Both the position numbers and the translations under genes were made by a program. From Panacagrimonas sp965216845 (GTDB taxonomy: Bacteria > Pseudomonadota > Gammaproteobacteria > Nevskiales > Nevskiaceae), in contig OZ244200.1 in the NCBI GenBank assembly GCA_965216845.1, positions 806,001-870,000 on the forward strand: DNA of 64,000 nt. The letters are read 5' to 3'. The notes beneath the pieces are model-generated. The model did not search any database. It was not told the origin of the DNA and saw only the letters and a program-made list of their open reading frames with translations. Shown in pieces: positions 30,062 through 38,185 of the stretch (the first letter of the stretch is position 1; each line of letters starts with the position of its first letter).

Positions 30062-31114
30062 GTGGCTGCTGCTGACGACAAACAACAAGGAAACGCCACG
30101 GGCTTCTCCGGCCTCTCGACACTCGTCTCGGATGTAGAAGAGGATCGTCCTGCCAGCAAACCTGTTCCGGAAGTCGCCCCGCCGCCGAGCGCCCCACCAC
30201 CTCCAGAGCCCCCTCCCATGCGGGCCGAGGCAAGCCCGGCTGCTTCCGCCACGCCTCAGCCGCCAACGGGAAAGGGCGACACTTCTTCCGATGTGACCAC
30301 CGGCAAGTGGATGGTCGGCATCGGGTTGGGAATCGGGCTTCTGCTCATCATCTTCGTCAACGCGACCAAGAACGAGTCCACCCCTTCGACGACGGCTCCG
30401 GTTGCGCAAGCACCCACCACGGCTGTCGCCGCCTATCCACCGCCGACTGCTGCGCCAGTCACACCGAGACAGCAGCCTGCTCCGGAGGCATTCAGCCACC
30501 GGAACGCAGCCACGGAATCCGTGAACGTGCTCGGCCAGCAGATCGTGTTCTCAAATCCGAGTGGCTATTGCACGCCAGGAAAATCGGCGCGCGAAGTGGA
30601 TCTGATGGACTTGGCACGACGCTCCCTCGGAGAAGGTTCCCGCCTCGTGCATGCGGCAGTCCGCTGTACCGAGCTGGAGGACTACCGCGAGGGCCGGAGG
30701 GAAATGCTGGATCACTGGCTGCAGATCCAGCTCATCGGCCCGAAGGGGAATTTCCAGCGAATCGAAATGCCACGAGAGGCATTCCTTTCCAGTCTTTCCA
30801 AGTCGAGTCCGCGGGTGAACGCAGCCGAACTCAATCGACGGTTGAAAGCGTCGTTCGAGAACAGCGACATCAGCCTGTCTGATATGAAGTTTGAGCCGAT
30901 TGGGCGGGACGGGAACGCGGTCTATTTTTCCATGCGGATGAACATGAGCGTTGGGGAAACCAGCCGACCGGTCACGGGGATCAGCGGGATCACGCTCCTG
31001 AACTCCCTCCCGCTCTCGATCAATGTTTACGAAGGTACCGGCTCGCCGCAGAGCCGTGGTCAGTTGCAAGCTGTCCAGCAGGAGCTGCTGAACAGCCTCC
31101 TCACCGAGAACTGA
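30062..31114 (+). CDS. single-pass membrane protein with GLSTLVSDV tag, 350 aa
   Basis: The cytoplasmic N-terminus (GTG start, MAAADDKQQ) contains GFSGLSTLVSDVEED, nearly the same tag as in the 571-residue repeat protein of this operon. A Pro-rich linker, one membrane segment (WMVGIGLGIGLLLIIFV, about 80-96) and a Pro/Ala-rich stretch precede a folded periplasmic domain (about 150-345) with no recognised motif. The shared tag in two membrane proteins suggests recognition by the same cytoplasmic partner, possibly the AAA+ or Hsp70. Its stop overlaps the next start. Confidence 0.78.
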   Translation: MAAADDKQQGNATGFSGLSTLVSDVEEDRPASKPVPEVAPPPSAPPPPEPPPMRAEASPAASATPQPPTGKGDTSSDVTTGKWMVGIGLGIGLLLIIFVNATKNESTPSTTAPVAQAPTTAVAAYPPPTAAPVTPRQQPAPEAFSHRNAATESVNVLGQQIVFSNPSGYCTPGKSAREVDLMDLARRSLGEGSRLVHAAVRCTELEDYREGRREMLDHWLQIQLIGPKGNFQRIEMPREAFLSSLSKSSPRVNAAELNRRLKASFENSDISLSDMKFEPIGRDGNAVYFSMRMNMSVGETSRPVTGISGITLLNSLPLSINVYEGTGSPQSRGQLQAVQQELLNSLLTEN

Positions 31115-31767
31115 TGATGAACAAAGTAAGAACAATATTCTCCGCCCTGTGCTTCTGCTTGTTGGCTTCGGTCGCCTTGTCGGTTGCCGCGCAGTCGGCC
31201 GGTTACACCAAGCTCAACGTCAAAGGCCGAGTCCAGCTTGAGGTTCCGAGCGACTGGACGATCAGCGATGCGGAACAGCGCAGGCGCGTCAAGGAGTTTG
31301 CGGAGAAGGTCACCGGGGTTGCCACTGAGCATGTGGCATCGCTTTCGGCGCAGTCCTATCCAGCACCATCGCGGGTCTTTGTCCGGGTGTCGTTCATCCC
31401 GATGGAGCCGCCGCTTACTCAAGCGGATGTCCGGCAGGAGGTTCTGGCCAACAAGCAGCAGGTGCTCAAGGACTTGGCGGACGTGTGGCGCGAGGAGTCC
31501 CCAACGATGTGGGCGGGCATGGCGAAGTACGGCATGAAGGAAGTTGGACGCCCGAGCTTTGCCGTCGAACAAATTGGAGGCCAGACCGCCCTGATCATTC
31601 GCTACGGACGCACATCGTCGGCCAACTCGGCAGAGACGATGCGGGTGACTCAATACCATGTGCCGCTGGGCGCTGAGAAAGCCCTGATCACGCTTTCGTA
31701 CATTGAGGGCGATCCGCAGGCAACGGCGGCGCACAACCGATTGAAGAGCAGCATCGTGATTCGATAA
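31114..31767 (+). CDS. exported hypothetical protein, 217 aa
   Basis: Periplasmic protein with an N-terminal signal peptide (ALCFCLLASVALSVAAQ). The mature part is alpha/beta with LEVPSDWTISDAEQRRR near its start, a pattern seen in small exported proteins that carry a PsbP/Mog1-like fold, but the match is weak. Its start overlaps the stop of the preceding membrane protein by one base, so the two are co-translated. No catalytic residues recognised. Probably an envelope component of the system. Confidence 0.75.
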   Translation: MMNKVRTIFSALCFCLLASVALSVAAQSAGYTKLNVKGRVQLEVPSDWTISDAEQRRRVKEFAEKVTGVATEHVASLSAQSYPAPSRVFVRVSFIPMEPPLTQADVRQEVLANKQQVLKDLADVWREESPTMWAGMAKYGMKEVGRPSFAVEQIGGQTALIIRYGRTSSANSAETMRVTQYHVPLGAEKALITLSYIEGDPQATAAHNRLKSSIVIR

Positions 31768-31785
31768 GAAGAACAGGAACAGCCA

Positions 31786-32412
31786 ATGGCCTACGAAGAC
31801 CCCAACGCCCCGTCGCCTGCCACCAGCGGCTACGCCCAACAATCAACCTCGCCCGTCGATCAAAGCAAGACCTTTCTTGGAAGGCAGCATCACCCGTGGC
31901 GGCGACTGTTTGCGCGCACGGTCGACATTTGCACCGCGGGCTTCGTGCTGTTCCTTCTTTTGATATTTGCTTTCGGCGCGACGATGCCCGAACAGGCAGC
32001 GGGCTTCGCAAAGGCAATCGAAAATCCCATTATCGCCAGTGTCGTGCTGTATCTGATCTGGCTGCCCGCCGAGGCTCTGCTTCTCTCGCTGTTCGGGACG
32101 ACCCCGGCGAAGTGGCTGTTTGGCATCAGGGTCGCACATCCGGGCGGCGACCTGCTGAACTTTTCAGAGGCGCTGAACCGCTCATTTCTTGTCTTTATTC
32201 AGGGTGTCGGTCTGGGCATTCCGTTCGTCGCATTGTTCACGCAACTGTTTGCGTATCGGCGGCTCACGAAGACCGGCACGACCCTGTGGGATACATCCGC
32301 CAACGCAGTGGTGCTCCATAAAAAGTGGGGAGTGTTTCGCGCGCTTGTGTGTACCGCCGCCGTCTTCGCCGTGCTGATCCTGATCAGCGCATTGAACGCG
32401 GCAGGAAAGTGA
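31786..32412 (+). CDS. RDD-family membrane protein with MAYEDPNAPS tag
   Basis: A 208-residue inner-membrane protein of the RDD family: RRLFARTVDICTAGFVLF opens the first membrane segment with the Arg and Asp-Asp-like signature, and GTTPAKWLFGIRV is the second family motif. About four membrane segments. RDD proteins have varied or unknown transport roles. The first ten residues, MAYEDPNAPS, are identical to those of the next gene's product, which is otherwise unrelated. AACAGGAACAGCC precedes the ATG. Confidence 0.85.
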   Translation: MAYEDPNAPSPATSGYAQQSTSPVDQSKTFLGRQHHPWRRLFARTVDICTAGFVLFLLLIFAFGATMPEQAAGFAKAIENPIIASVVLYLIWLPAEALLLSLFGTTPAKWLFGIRVAHPGGDLLNFSEALNRSFLVFIQGVGLGIPFVALFTQLFAYRRLTKTGTTLWDTSANAVVLHKKWGVFRALVCTAAVFAVLILISALNAAGK

Positions 32413-32433
32413 TAACCAACAGGGGAGGAACCC

Positions 32434-32712
32434 ATGGCTTACGAAGACCCGAACGCGCCGTCGCAGCCGCAGACGCCCGCACCCGCAACGACACCAGTCG
32501 CTGCACCCGAAAAGAAGTCCGGCTCGTGGGACTGGCTGTGGCCGTCCATCGTGGCGGTGATCATCGTCAAGCTGTTCGGTCTCGTCGGTGGACTGGTCAC
32601 CTTTGGCTGCTACTACTGGCTCAAGCCGAAGCTGGGAACATGGGGAGCTGTCGCTGTTTCAGGCGTCATTGGCGTCGTTGTCGCCATTGGCCTCCTGGCG
32701 ATGATTCGATGA
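32434..32712 (+). CDS. small membrane protein with MAYEDPNAPS tag, 92 aa
   Basis: A short inner-membrane protein with a Pro/Ala-rich cytoplasmic N-terminus and two membrane segments (IVAVIIVKLFGLVGGLVTFG and GVIGVVVAIGLLAMI). The first ten residues match the RDD protein encoded immediately upstream, although the codons differ at several third positions, so the identity appears to be maintained at protein level. AGGGGAGG precedes the ATG. Last gene of the chaperone-like operon. Function unknown. Confidence 0.82.
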   Translation: MAYEDPNAPSQPQTPAPATTPVAAPEKKSGSWDWLWPSIVAVIIVKLFGLVGGLVTFGCYYWLKPKLGTWGAVAVSGVIGVVVAIGLLAMIR

Positions 32713-32960
32713 CCCCTGTCTTCCGTCCATGTGAGAAAGAGCGTTGCCCTGCCTCCCACCGAGCTGCCAGCCCCGGCAGCACTTTCCAGCCTCTATAGAT
32801 CCATCGTCGCAGTTCCGGCCCAGCAGCGAGCCAGTCACGCTGGCTGATTGATATGTGCCCCTCCCTTGGGGAAATGGGGCGCCGCGCGTTTCGGATTTTC
32901 GGCAGCCCGCGCAGCACGGTTCTGCAATGGTGCAGGCATCCCGTCACCGTGGGGTGCCAC
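32713..32960 (+). other. junction between chaperone-like operon and conjugation genes
   Basis: About 250 bases without a supported gene. A hairpin GCTGCC/GGCAGC (32763-32780) lacks a T-run and is a weak terminator candidate. A longer frame through this stretch reaches the PilL-like gene but has no ribosome site and adds unrelated sequence before its signal peptide. The junction presumably marks the right end of the inserted operon; I found no flanking direct repeat by eye. Confidence 0.4.
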
Positions 32961-33512
32961 ATGCTGCCGTCTTTGCCTCGTTTCCTCTGCATCTTCGTCG
33001 TGCTCAGCGGCCTGCTGTCCGGCTGCACGACGACACCGGCCACCCCTGACCACATAGAAGCGCCGCCACCCGACGAGCCAGCTTCGGAGCAGCGACTGGT
33101 GCCCGTGACCCGCTATGGCCGCTACACCCTGGTCGAGCTGGTGCCGGAACCTGCGCAGCGTGATCTCTTGCAGCAGGCGGTGGAGGTCTCGATTCCGCCC
33201 ATGCTCGATGCCAGCGTGGGCGATGCCATGCGTCACGTGTTGCTGCGCTCCGGCTATCGGCTCTGCGATGCGGCCGAGGCCGCCACGCTCTACGCGCTGC
33301 CGCTGCCCGCCGCACACCTGCGCCTGGGCCCGCTGATGCTGCGCGATGCCTTGCTGACCCTTGCCGGCCCCGCCTGGGAGCTGTCGGTCGATGACTTGAC
33401 CCGCCAGGTCTGCTTCAGCCGGCACGGTGCTCCCACCTTCCTTTCCGCCAACCCGCCCGGCACCGCCACGCCCGTGCCGGACGCCGACCGGCCCGAGGAG
33501 CTGCAGCCATGA
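32961..33512 (+). CDS. PilL-N-like conjugative lipoprotein (TIGR03748 family)
   Basis: First gene of the conjugation cluster. A 183-residue lipoprotein: signal ending LLSGC (lipidation at Cys 22), Pro-rich linker, then a domain with LVPVTRYGRYTLVELVPEPAQRDLL, here abbreviated to TRYGRYTLVELVPE, typical of the PilL N-terminal family. It is expected at the outer membrane, linked to the ICE transfer channel or its type IV pilus-like part. The ATG follows GGGGTG. The stop overlaps the next gene's start. Confidence 0.85.
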   Translation: MLPSLPRFLCIFVVLSGLLSGCTTTPATPDHIEAPPPDEPASEQRLVPVTRYGRYTLVELVPEPAQRDLLQQAVEVSIPPMLDASVGDAMRHVLLRSGYRLCDAAEAATLYALPLPAAHLRLGPLMLRDALLTLAGPAWELSVDDLTRQVCFSRHGAPTFLSANPPGTATPVPDADRPEELQP

Positions 33513-34156
33513 CCTTTCCCCAAGCGCCATCCGAGCGCAATTCCCGCACGCGCTGGCTCAAGATCGCCGCGGCCTTCTGGCTGCTGCTCATCAGTGCCGT
33601 GGCACTCATCAACAGCGTCGGCCTGTCGCGGCTCGCCGAACAGACCCAGGGCAGCGCACAGGATGCGCAGGTCAAGGCGCTGGGCCTGCGCGTGGCCGAT
33701 CTCGAACAACAGGCCAATGCGGACAAGCGCCGGCCGGTGCCGATCAGCCAGGCAGAATTCGCCAACGCGCGGCAGGCGCTGGACGAACGGATGACGCGCC
33801 TCGAAGAGGCCGATGAGGCGAGGGCCTTGGCCGTCGACCTGCAGACGCTGCTGGCGCGCGTGAACGCAATCGAAACCCGCCTGGAGAAAACCCGGCAGGT
33901 GGCATCCGCCGCTCGCCCGCGCACTCCGGTTGCGACGAAGCCCAAGGTGCCGGAGCCGCCGTTCCGGGTGCTCGGCGTGGAGCTGCGGGGAGGCGAGCGC
34001 TTTCTGTCGATCACCTCCACCGCCGCGGCCTCGCTCGCGGGCGCCCGGCTGCTGCGCGAGGGCGATGCCGAGGGCGACTGGCAACTGCAGTCCATCGAGG
34101 CGCAGGCGGGCGTGTTCCAGGTGAACGGCCAGACGCAGCGCATCGCGGTGCCGTAG
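33509..34156 (+). CDS. bitopic coiled-coil protein of the conjugation cluster, 215 aa
   Basis: One N-terminal membrane segment (IAAAFWLLLISAVALINSVG), a long helical region likely to form a coiled coil (residues 45-135), a basic Pro-rich linker and a small beta-rich C-terminal domain (FRVLGVELRGGERFLSI). Homologues in ICEs are often mislabelled as methyl-accepting chemotaxis proteins because of the coiled coil; there is no signalling domain. It overlaps the lipoprotein gene by ATGA. Probably a structural inner-membrane part of the transfer machinery. Confidence 0.82.
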   Translation: MTFPQAPSERNSRTRWLKIAAAFWLLLISAVALINSVGLSRLAEQTQGSAQDAQVKALGLRVADLEQQANADKRRPVPISQAEFANARQALDERMTRLEEADEARALAVDLQTLLARVNAIETRLEKTRQVASAARPRTPVATKPKVPEPPFRVLGVELRGGERFLSITSTAAASLAGARLLREGDAEGDWQLQSIEAQAGVFQVNGQTQRIAVP

Positions 34157-34165
34157 GAGGTCGCC

Positions 34166-34885
34166 ATGAACCTGCGGTCGTTGCTCGCTGCCGTCGTCCT
34201 GTTCGCCGCTTTCGGCGCATCCGCCCAGCCGGCCGCGGTGACGAACTCGCGCATGGTGCCCGCCCAGGTGCAGCCGGGCGCGGATGCCGCGCTCGACGAG
34301 AGGCAGGCGCGTGAGTGGGGGCTTCGCTCCGAGGAGTGGGCGCGTTACCGGCAACTGATGCAGGGGCCGCTCGGGGTCTATTCGCCCCGGCTCGATCCGC
34401 TCACGGCGCTGGGCATCGAGGCCCGCAGCGAGGAGGAGCGCAGGCGCTACGCCGAACTCCAGGTGCAGGCCGAGGCCCGGCGCGTCGGCAAGACGCTGGC
34501 CTACCAGCGGGCCTATGACGCGGCGTGGCAGCGCCTGTTTCCCGGCCAGCCGCGCGTGAGCCTTCCCGGCGCCAAGGTGCCGGGTGCCGGCAACACCGGC
34601 TCCGGGCGCCTGGCGGTCTTCGTCAAGGCCGACTGCGCACCGTGCGCGCAGCGCGTGCGGCAGTTGCAGGCGGCCGGCACGGCCTTCGACCTCTACATGG
34701 TCGGCAGCCGTCAGGACGACGCGCGCATCCGGCAGTGGGCCACCCGGGCGGGCATCGACACCGCCAGGGTGCGCGCCCGCACCATCACGCTCAACCACGA
34801 TGCGGGGCGCTGGCTGTCGCTCGGCCTGCCCGGCGAGCTGCCGGCCGTGGTGCGCGAGGTGAACGGCCAATGGCAGCGGCAATAG
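34166..34885 (+). CDS. TIGR03759-family ICE protein (PFL_4693-like)
   Basis: A 239-residue exported protein with signal peptide (LLAAVVLFAAFGASAQ), a helical middle region and a thioredoxin-like C-terminal half containing CAPC (ADCAPCAQRVRQL). The family is a constant part of type G ICE transfer clusters. The CxxC suggests handling of disulfides in periplasmic transfer proteins. AGGAGGTCGCC precedes the ATG. The next gene starts within its last codons. Confidence 0.88.
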   Translation: MNLRSLLAAVVLFAAFGASAQPAAVTNSRMVPAQVQPGADAALDERQAREWGLRSEEWARYRQLMQGPLGVYSPRLDPLTALGIEARSEEERRRYAELQVQAEARRVGKTLAYQRAYDAAWQRLFPGQPRVSLPGAKVPGAGNTGSGRLAVFVKADCAPCAQRVRQLQAAGTAFDLYMVGSRQDDARIRQWATRAGIDTARVRARTITLNHDAGRWLSLGLPGELPAVVREVNGQWQRQ

Positions 34886-35490
34886 GTGCTCCGGGCCGGG
34901 AGCGTCGGCCGTCCCGCGTCGCCATCCGCTGCGCCAGCGCCGTGCTGCTGCTCACCACCGGCGGCTGGGCGTTGGCCGCCCTGGCGCGGGAAGTCCCGCC
35001 GCCGGCCTATCAACTGGCGGCGCATCGTGCAGACGTGCCGGCGGCGGTGCTGTACGCGGTGGCCTTGCAGGAGAGCGGCGCCATGCTGCGCGGGCGCCTG
35101 ATCCCCTGGCCGTGGACGCTCAACGTCGCCGGCACACCGCAGCGCTATGCCACCCGCGCCGAGGCCTGCGCGGGGCTGCGCCGTGCGTTCGCCCACACGC
35201 CGGCCAATCGCATCGACGCCGGCCTCGGCCAGGTCAATCTCGGCTACCACACGCATCGCTACACGCAGCCCTGCGATCTGCTGGACCCGTACCGCAACCT
35301 CGCCATCGCTGCGGAAATCCTGCGCGAACAGCACACGCCGGGCGAGGACTGGCTGCTTGCCATCGGCCGCTACCACCGGCCCGCCGGCGGGGCACCCGCG
35401 GCGCGCTACCGGCGCAGTGTGCATCGGCACCTGACCCGCGTGATCGACCCCGGCGTTCCCGTTCCAACCCTCCAGGCCACCACGCCATGA
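34870..35490 (+). CDS. lytic transglycosylase of the conjugation cluster
   Basis: A 206-residue exported SLT-type transglycosylase that opens peptidoglycan for the transfer channel. It has a hydrophobic N-terminal export segment, the catalytic Glu in VALQESGAM, the GLGQVNLGYHTHRY motif and the NLAIAAEIL segment. It overlaps the preceding gene by 16 bases. It corresponds to VirB1-like proteins of other type IV secretion systems. An ATG inside the previous gene is the only start that preserves the export segment. Confidence 0.9.
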   Translation: MAAAIGAPGRERRPSRVAIRCASAVLLLTTGGWALAALAREVPPPAYQLAAHRADVPAAVLYAVALQESGAMLRGRLIPWPWTLNVAGTPQRYATRAEACAGLRRAFAHTPANRIDAGLGQVNLGYHTHRYTQPCDLLDPYRNLAIAAEILREQHTPGEDWLLAIGRYHRPAGGAPAARYRRSVHRHLTRVIDPGVPVPTLQATTP

Positions 35491-36020
35491 ACCACATCGT
35501 CCTCATCGCCGCCATCGGGCTGCTGTCCACGACCACCGTCTTCGGCCAGACCGCCTCCGCGCCGCTGATCGTCGTCGAAGACCGCGGCGGTGACTCCGCG
35601 CTGCCGTACTACCAGTCGCTGAATCCCCAGCCGGATCAGGCCGCGCCGCCGGCCCCGATGCCGGCCCCTCGCGTGGGCAACGCGGCCGACGCCGAAGCCG
35701 CCATGCTGCCGGTGCGCTCGACGCAACTGTCGCCGGGCGAGGTGCAGCGCCGCGTCATTCGGGCGCCGGGCCTGACGGCGCTGTTCCTGATCGGCGATGA
35801 CGAGCGTTCGCGCGCCTGGCTGCGGCAGCGGCAGGCGGCGCTGCGCGAGCTGCAGGCCGTGGGCCTGGTGGTCAACGTGGAGTCGATGGCCGCGCTGACG
35901 GCGCTGCGCAGGCTGGCTCCCGGCCTCACCCTCTCGCCGGCCTCCGGCGACGACCTGGCCCAGCGCCTGGGCCTGCGCCACTACCCGGTGCTCATCACGT
36001 CCACCGGCATCGAGCAGTAG
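35487..36020 (+). CDS. TIGR03765-family ICE protein (PFL_4695-like)
   Basis: A 177-residue exported protein with signal peptide (IVLIAAIGLLSTTTVFGQ), a Pro-rich N-terminal half and a conserved C-terminal domain including TALFLIGDDERSRAWLRQR and RHYPVLITSTGIEQ. The family is specific to ICE transfer clusters; its molecular role is unknown. It overlaps the transglycosylase gene by ATGA and lies nine bases before traD. Confidence 0.88.
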   Translation: MNHIVLIAAIGLLSTTTVFGQTASAPLIVVEDRGGDSALPYYQSLNPQPDQAAPPAPMPAPRVGNAADAEAAMLPVRSTQLSPGEVQRRVIRAPGLTALFLIGDDERSRAWLRQRQAALRELQAVGLVVNVESMAALTALRRLAPGLTLSPASGDDLAQRLGLRHYPVLITSTGIEQ

Positions 36021-36028
36021 GTGCGCAA

Positions 36029-38185
36029 ATGGCCCAACCGCATGCGGTCGAGGTGCTGCTGCGGCCAGCGGTGGAGCTTCATACCATGGCGGTCTGCACC
36101 GGCGCCGCGATTCTGTGCCTGGTGGCACCGTGGTCGCTCGCGCTGAACCCGCTGCTGGGCCTGGGCTCGGCACTGGCCTTCCTGACCTTCGGCGCGATTC
36201 GTCTGCGCGATGCCTGGGCGATCCTGCGCTATCGCCGCAACATCCGCCGCCTGCCGCGCTACGTGATGACCAGCCGCGACGTGCCGGTGAGTCAGCAACG
36301 GCTGTTCGTCGGCCGGGGCTTTCGCTGGGAGCAGCGGCACACGCACCGGCTGATGCAGACCTACCGGCCGGAGTTCCGCCGCTACGTCGAGCCGACGGCG
36401 ATCTACCGGGCCGCCCGGCGGCTGGAGGAGCGGCTTGAGTTCGCGCCGTTTCCCGTCTCGACGCTGGCGCGTGCGCTGGCCTGGGACAGCCCGCTCAACC
36501 CGGCGCGGCCGCTGCCGCCGGTCGGCGGACTGCCGCGCCTGCATGGCATCGAACCGGCCGAGGTCGATGTCACGCTGCCGCTGGGCGAGCGCGTCGGCCA
36601 CACCCTGGTGCTGGGCACCACGCGCGTGGGCAAGACGCGGCTGGCCGAGTTGTTCATCACGCAAGACATCCGCCGCAAGGTCCGCGGCGAGCACGAGGTG
36701 GTGATCGTCTTCGACCCCAAGGGCGATGCGGACCTGTTGAAGCGCATGTACGTCGAGGCCAAGCGCGCCGGGCGCGAAGGCGAGTTCTACGTCTTCCATC
36801 TGGGCTGGCCGGACATCTCGGCCCGCTACAACGCCGTGGGCCGGTTCGGGCGGATCTCCGAAGTGGCCACGCGCATCGCCGGACAGCTCTCGGGCGAAGG
36901 CAACAGCGCCGCGTTCCGCGAATTCGCCTGGCGCTTCGTCAACATCATCGCGCGTGCCTTGGTGGAGCTGGGGCAGCGGCCGGACTACCTGCTGATCCAG
37001 CGCCACGTCATCAACATCGACGCGCTGTTCATCGAGTACGCCCAGCACTACTTCGCCAAGAACGAACCGAAGGCCTGGGAAGTCATCGTCCAACTCGAAG
37101 CGAAGCTGAACGACAAGAACATCCCGCGCAACATGATCGGGCGCGAGAAGCGCGTGGTAGCCCTCGAACAGTACCTGTCCCAAGTGCGCATCTATGACCC
37201 GGTGCTCGATGGCCTGCGCAGCGCCGTGCGCTACGACCGGACGTACTTCGACAAGATCGTCGCTTCGCTGCTGCCGCTGCTGGAGAAGCTCACCACCGGC
37301 AAGATCGCGCAACTGCTCGCACCGAACTATTCCGACCTGTCCGACCCGCGGCCGATCTTCGACTGGATGCAGGTCATCCGCAAACGCGCGGTGGTCTACG
37401 TGGGGCTGGATGCGCTGTCCGACGCCGAAGTCGCGGCGGCGGTGGGCAACTCGATGTTCAGCGATCTGGTCTCGGTCGCCGGCCACATCTACAAGTTCGG
37501 CATCGACGACGGGCTGCCCGGCGCCGCGGTGAGCGCCAAGATTCCGATCAACGTCCACGCCGACGAATTCAATGAACTCATGGGCGACGAGTTCATTCCG
37601 ATGGTCAACAAGGGCGGCGGTGCCGGCGTACAGGTGACGGCCTACACGCAGACCTTGAGCGACATCGAGGCGCGCATCGGCAACCGTGCCAAGGCCGGCC
37701 AGGTGGTCGGCAACTTCAACAACCTGTTCATGCTGCGCGTGCGCGAGACCGCCACCGCCGAACTGCTGACGCGACAACTGCCCAAGGTCGAGGTGTACGC
37801 CACGGCACTGATGAGCGGCGCCACCGACAGCTCCGACCCGCACGGCAATACCGCGTTCACGTCCAACACCCAGGACCGCATCAGCAGCAACAGCGTGCCG
37901 CTGATCGAGCCGGCACATGTGGTGGGGCTGCCCAAGGGGCAGTGCTTCGCGCTGACCGAGGGCGGCAACCTCTGGAAAGTCCGCATGCCGCTGCCGGCGC
38001 CCGATCCCGACGAAGCCATGCCGAAGGATCTGCAGGAGCTGGCCGGCTACATGCGACAGCACTACGTCGAGGCAGGAGACTGGTGGGAGAACCAAGGCAT
38101 CCCCGGCCTGCAGGGCAAGGCGCTGCCCGACGACCTGCTGGACGACTTCAAGCAGATGGCCGCCGCCGAAGAGGCCGAAGCATGA
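36029..38185 (+). CDS. traD: type IV coupling protein TraD (SXT/TOL subfamily)
   Basis: A 718-residue inner-membrane ATPase that docks the relaxase-DNA complex to the secretion channel. Two membrane segments near the N-terminus, Walker A GTTRVGKT at 196-203, Walker B in VVIVFDPKGDAD and a conserved VHADEFNELMGDEF segment in the second half. The length and motif layout fit the ICE TraD family (TIGR03743). Its stop overlaps the start of the next gene. Confidence 0.95.
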   Translation: MAQPHAVEVLLRPAVELHTMAVCTGAAILCLVAPWSLALNPLLGLGSALAFLTFGAIRLRDAWAILRYRRNIRRLPRYVMTSRDVPVSQQRLFVGRGFRWEQRHTHRLMQTYRPEFRRYVEPTAIYRAARRLEERLEFAPFPVSTLARALAWDSPLNPARPLPPVGGLPRLHGIEPAEVDVTLPLGERVGHTLVLGTTRVGKTRLAELFITQDIRRKVRGEHEVVIVFDPKGDADLLKRMYVEAKRAGREGEFYVFHLGWPDISARYNAVGRFGRISEVATRIAGQLSGEGNSAAFREFAWRFVNIIARALVELGQRPDYLLIQRHVINIDALFIEYAQHYFAKNEPKAWEVIVQLEAKLNDKNIPRNMIGREKRVVALEQYLSQVRIYDPVLDGLRSAVRYDRTYFDKIVASLLPLLEKLTTGKIAQLLAPNYSDLSDPRPIFDWMQVIRKRAVVYVGLDALSDAEVAAAVGNSMFSDLVSVAGHIYKFGIDDGLPGAAVSAKIPINVHADEFNELMGDEFIPMVNKGGGAGVQVTAYTQTLSDIEARIGNRAKAGQVVGNFNNLFMLRVRETATAELLTRQLPKVEVYATALMSGATDSSDPHGNTAFTSNTQDRISSNSVPLIEPAHVVGLPKGQCFALTEGGNLWKVRMPLPAPDPDEAMPKDLQELAGYMRQHYVEAGDWWENQGIPGLQGKALPDDLLDDFKQMAAAEEAEA

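Noticed and set aside
32853..32960. Upstream extension of the PilL-like lipoprotein
   Set aside because: It would bury the lipoprotein signal peptide behind 36 unrelated residues; the ATG at 32961 has a ribosome site and gives a proper signal.
35981..38095. Leftward frame of 704 codons opposite traD
   Set aside because: Exact antisense of the conserved TraD coding sequence; no known domain and no plausible start.
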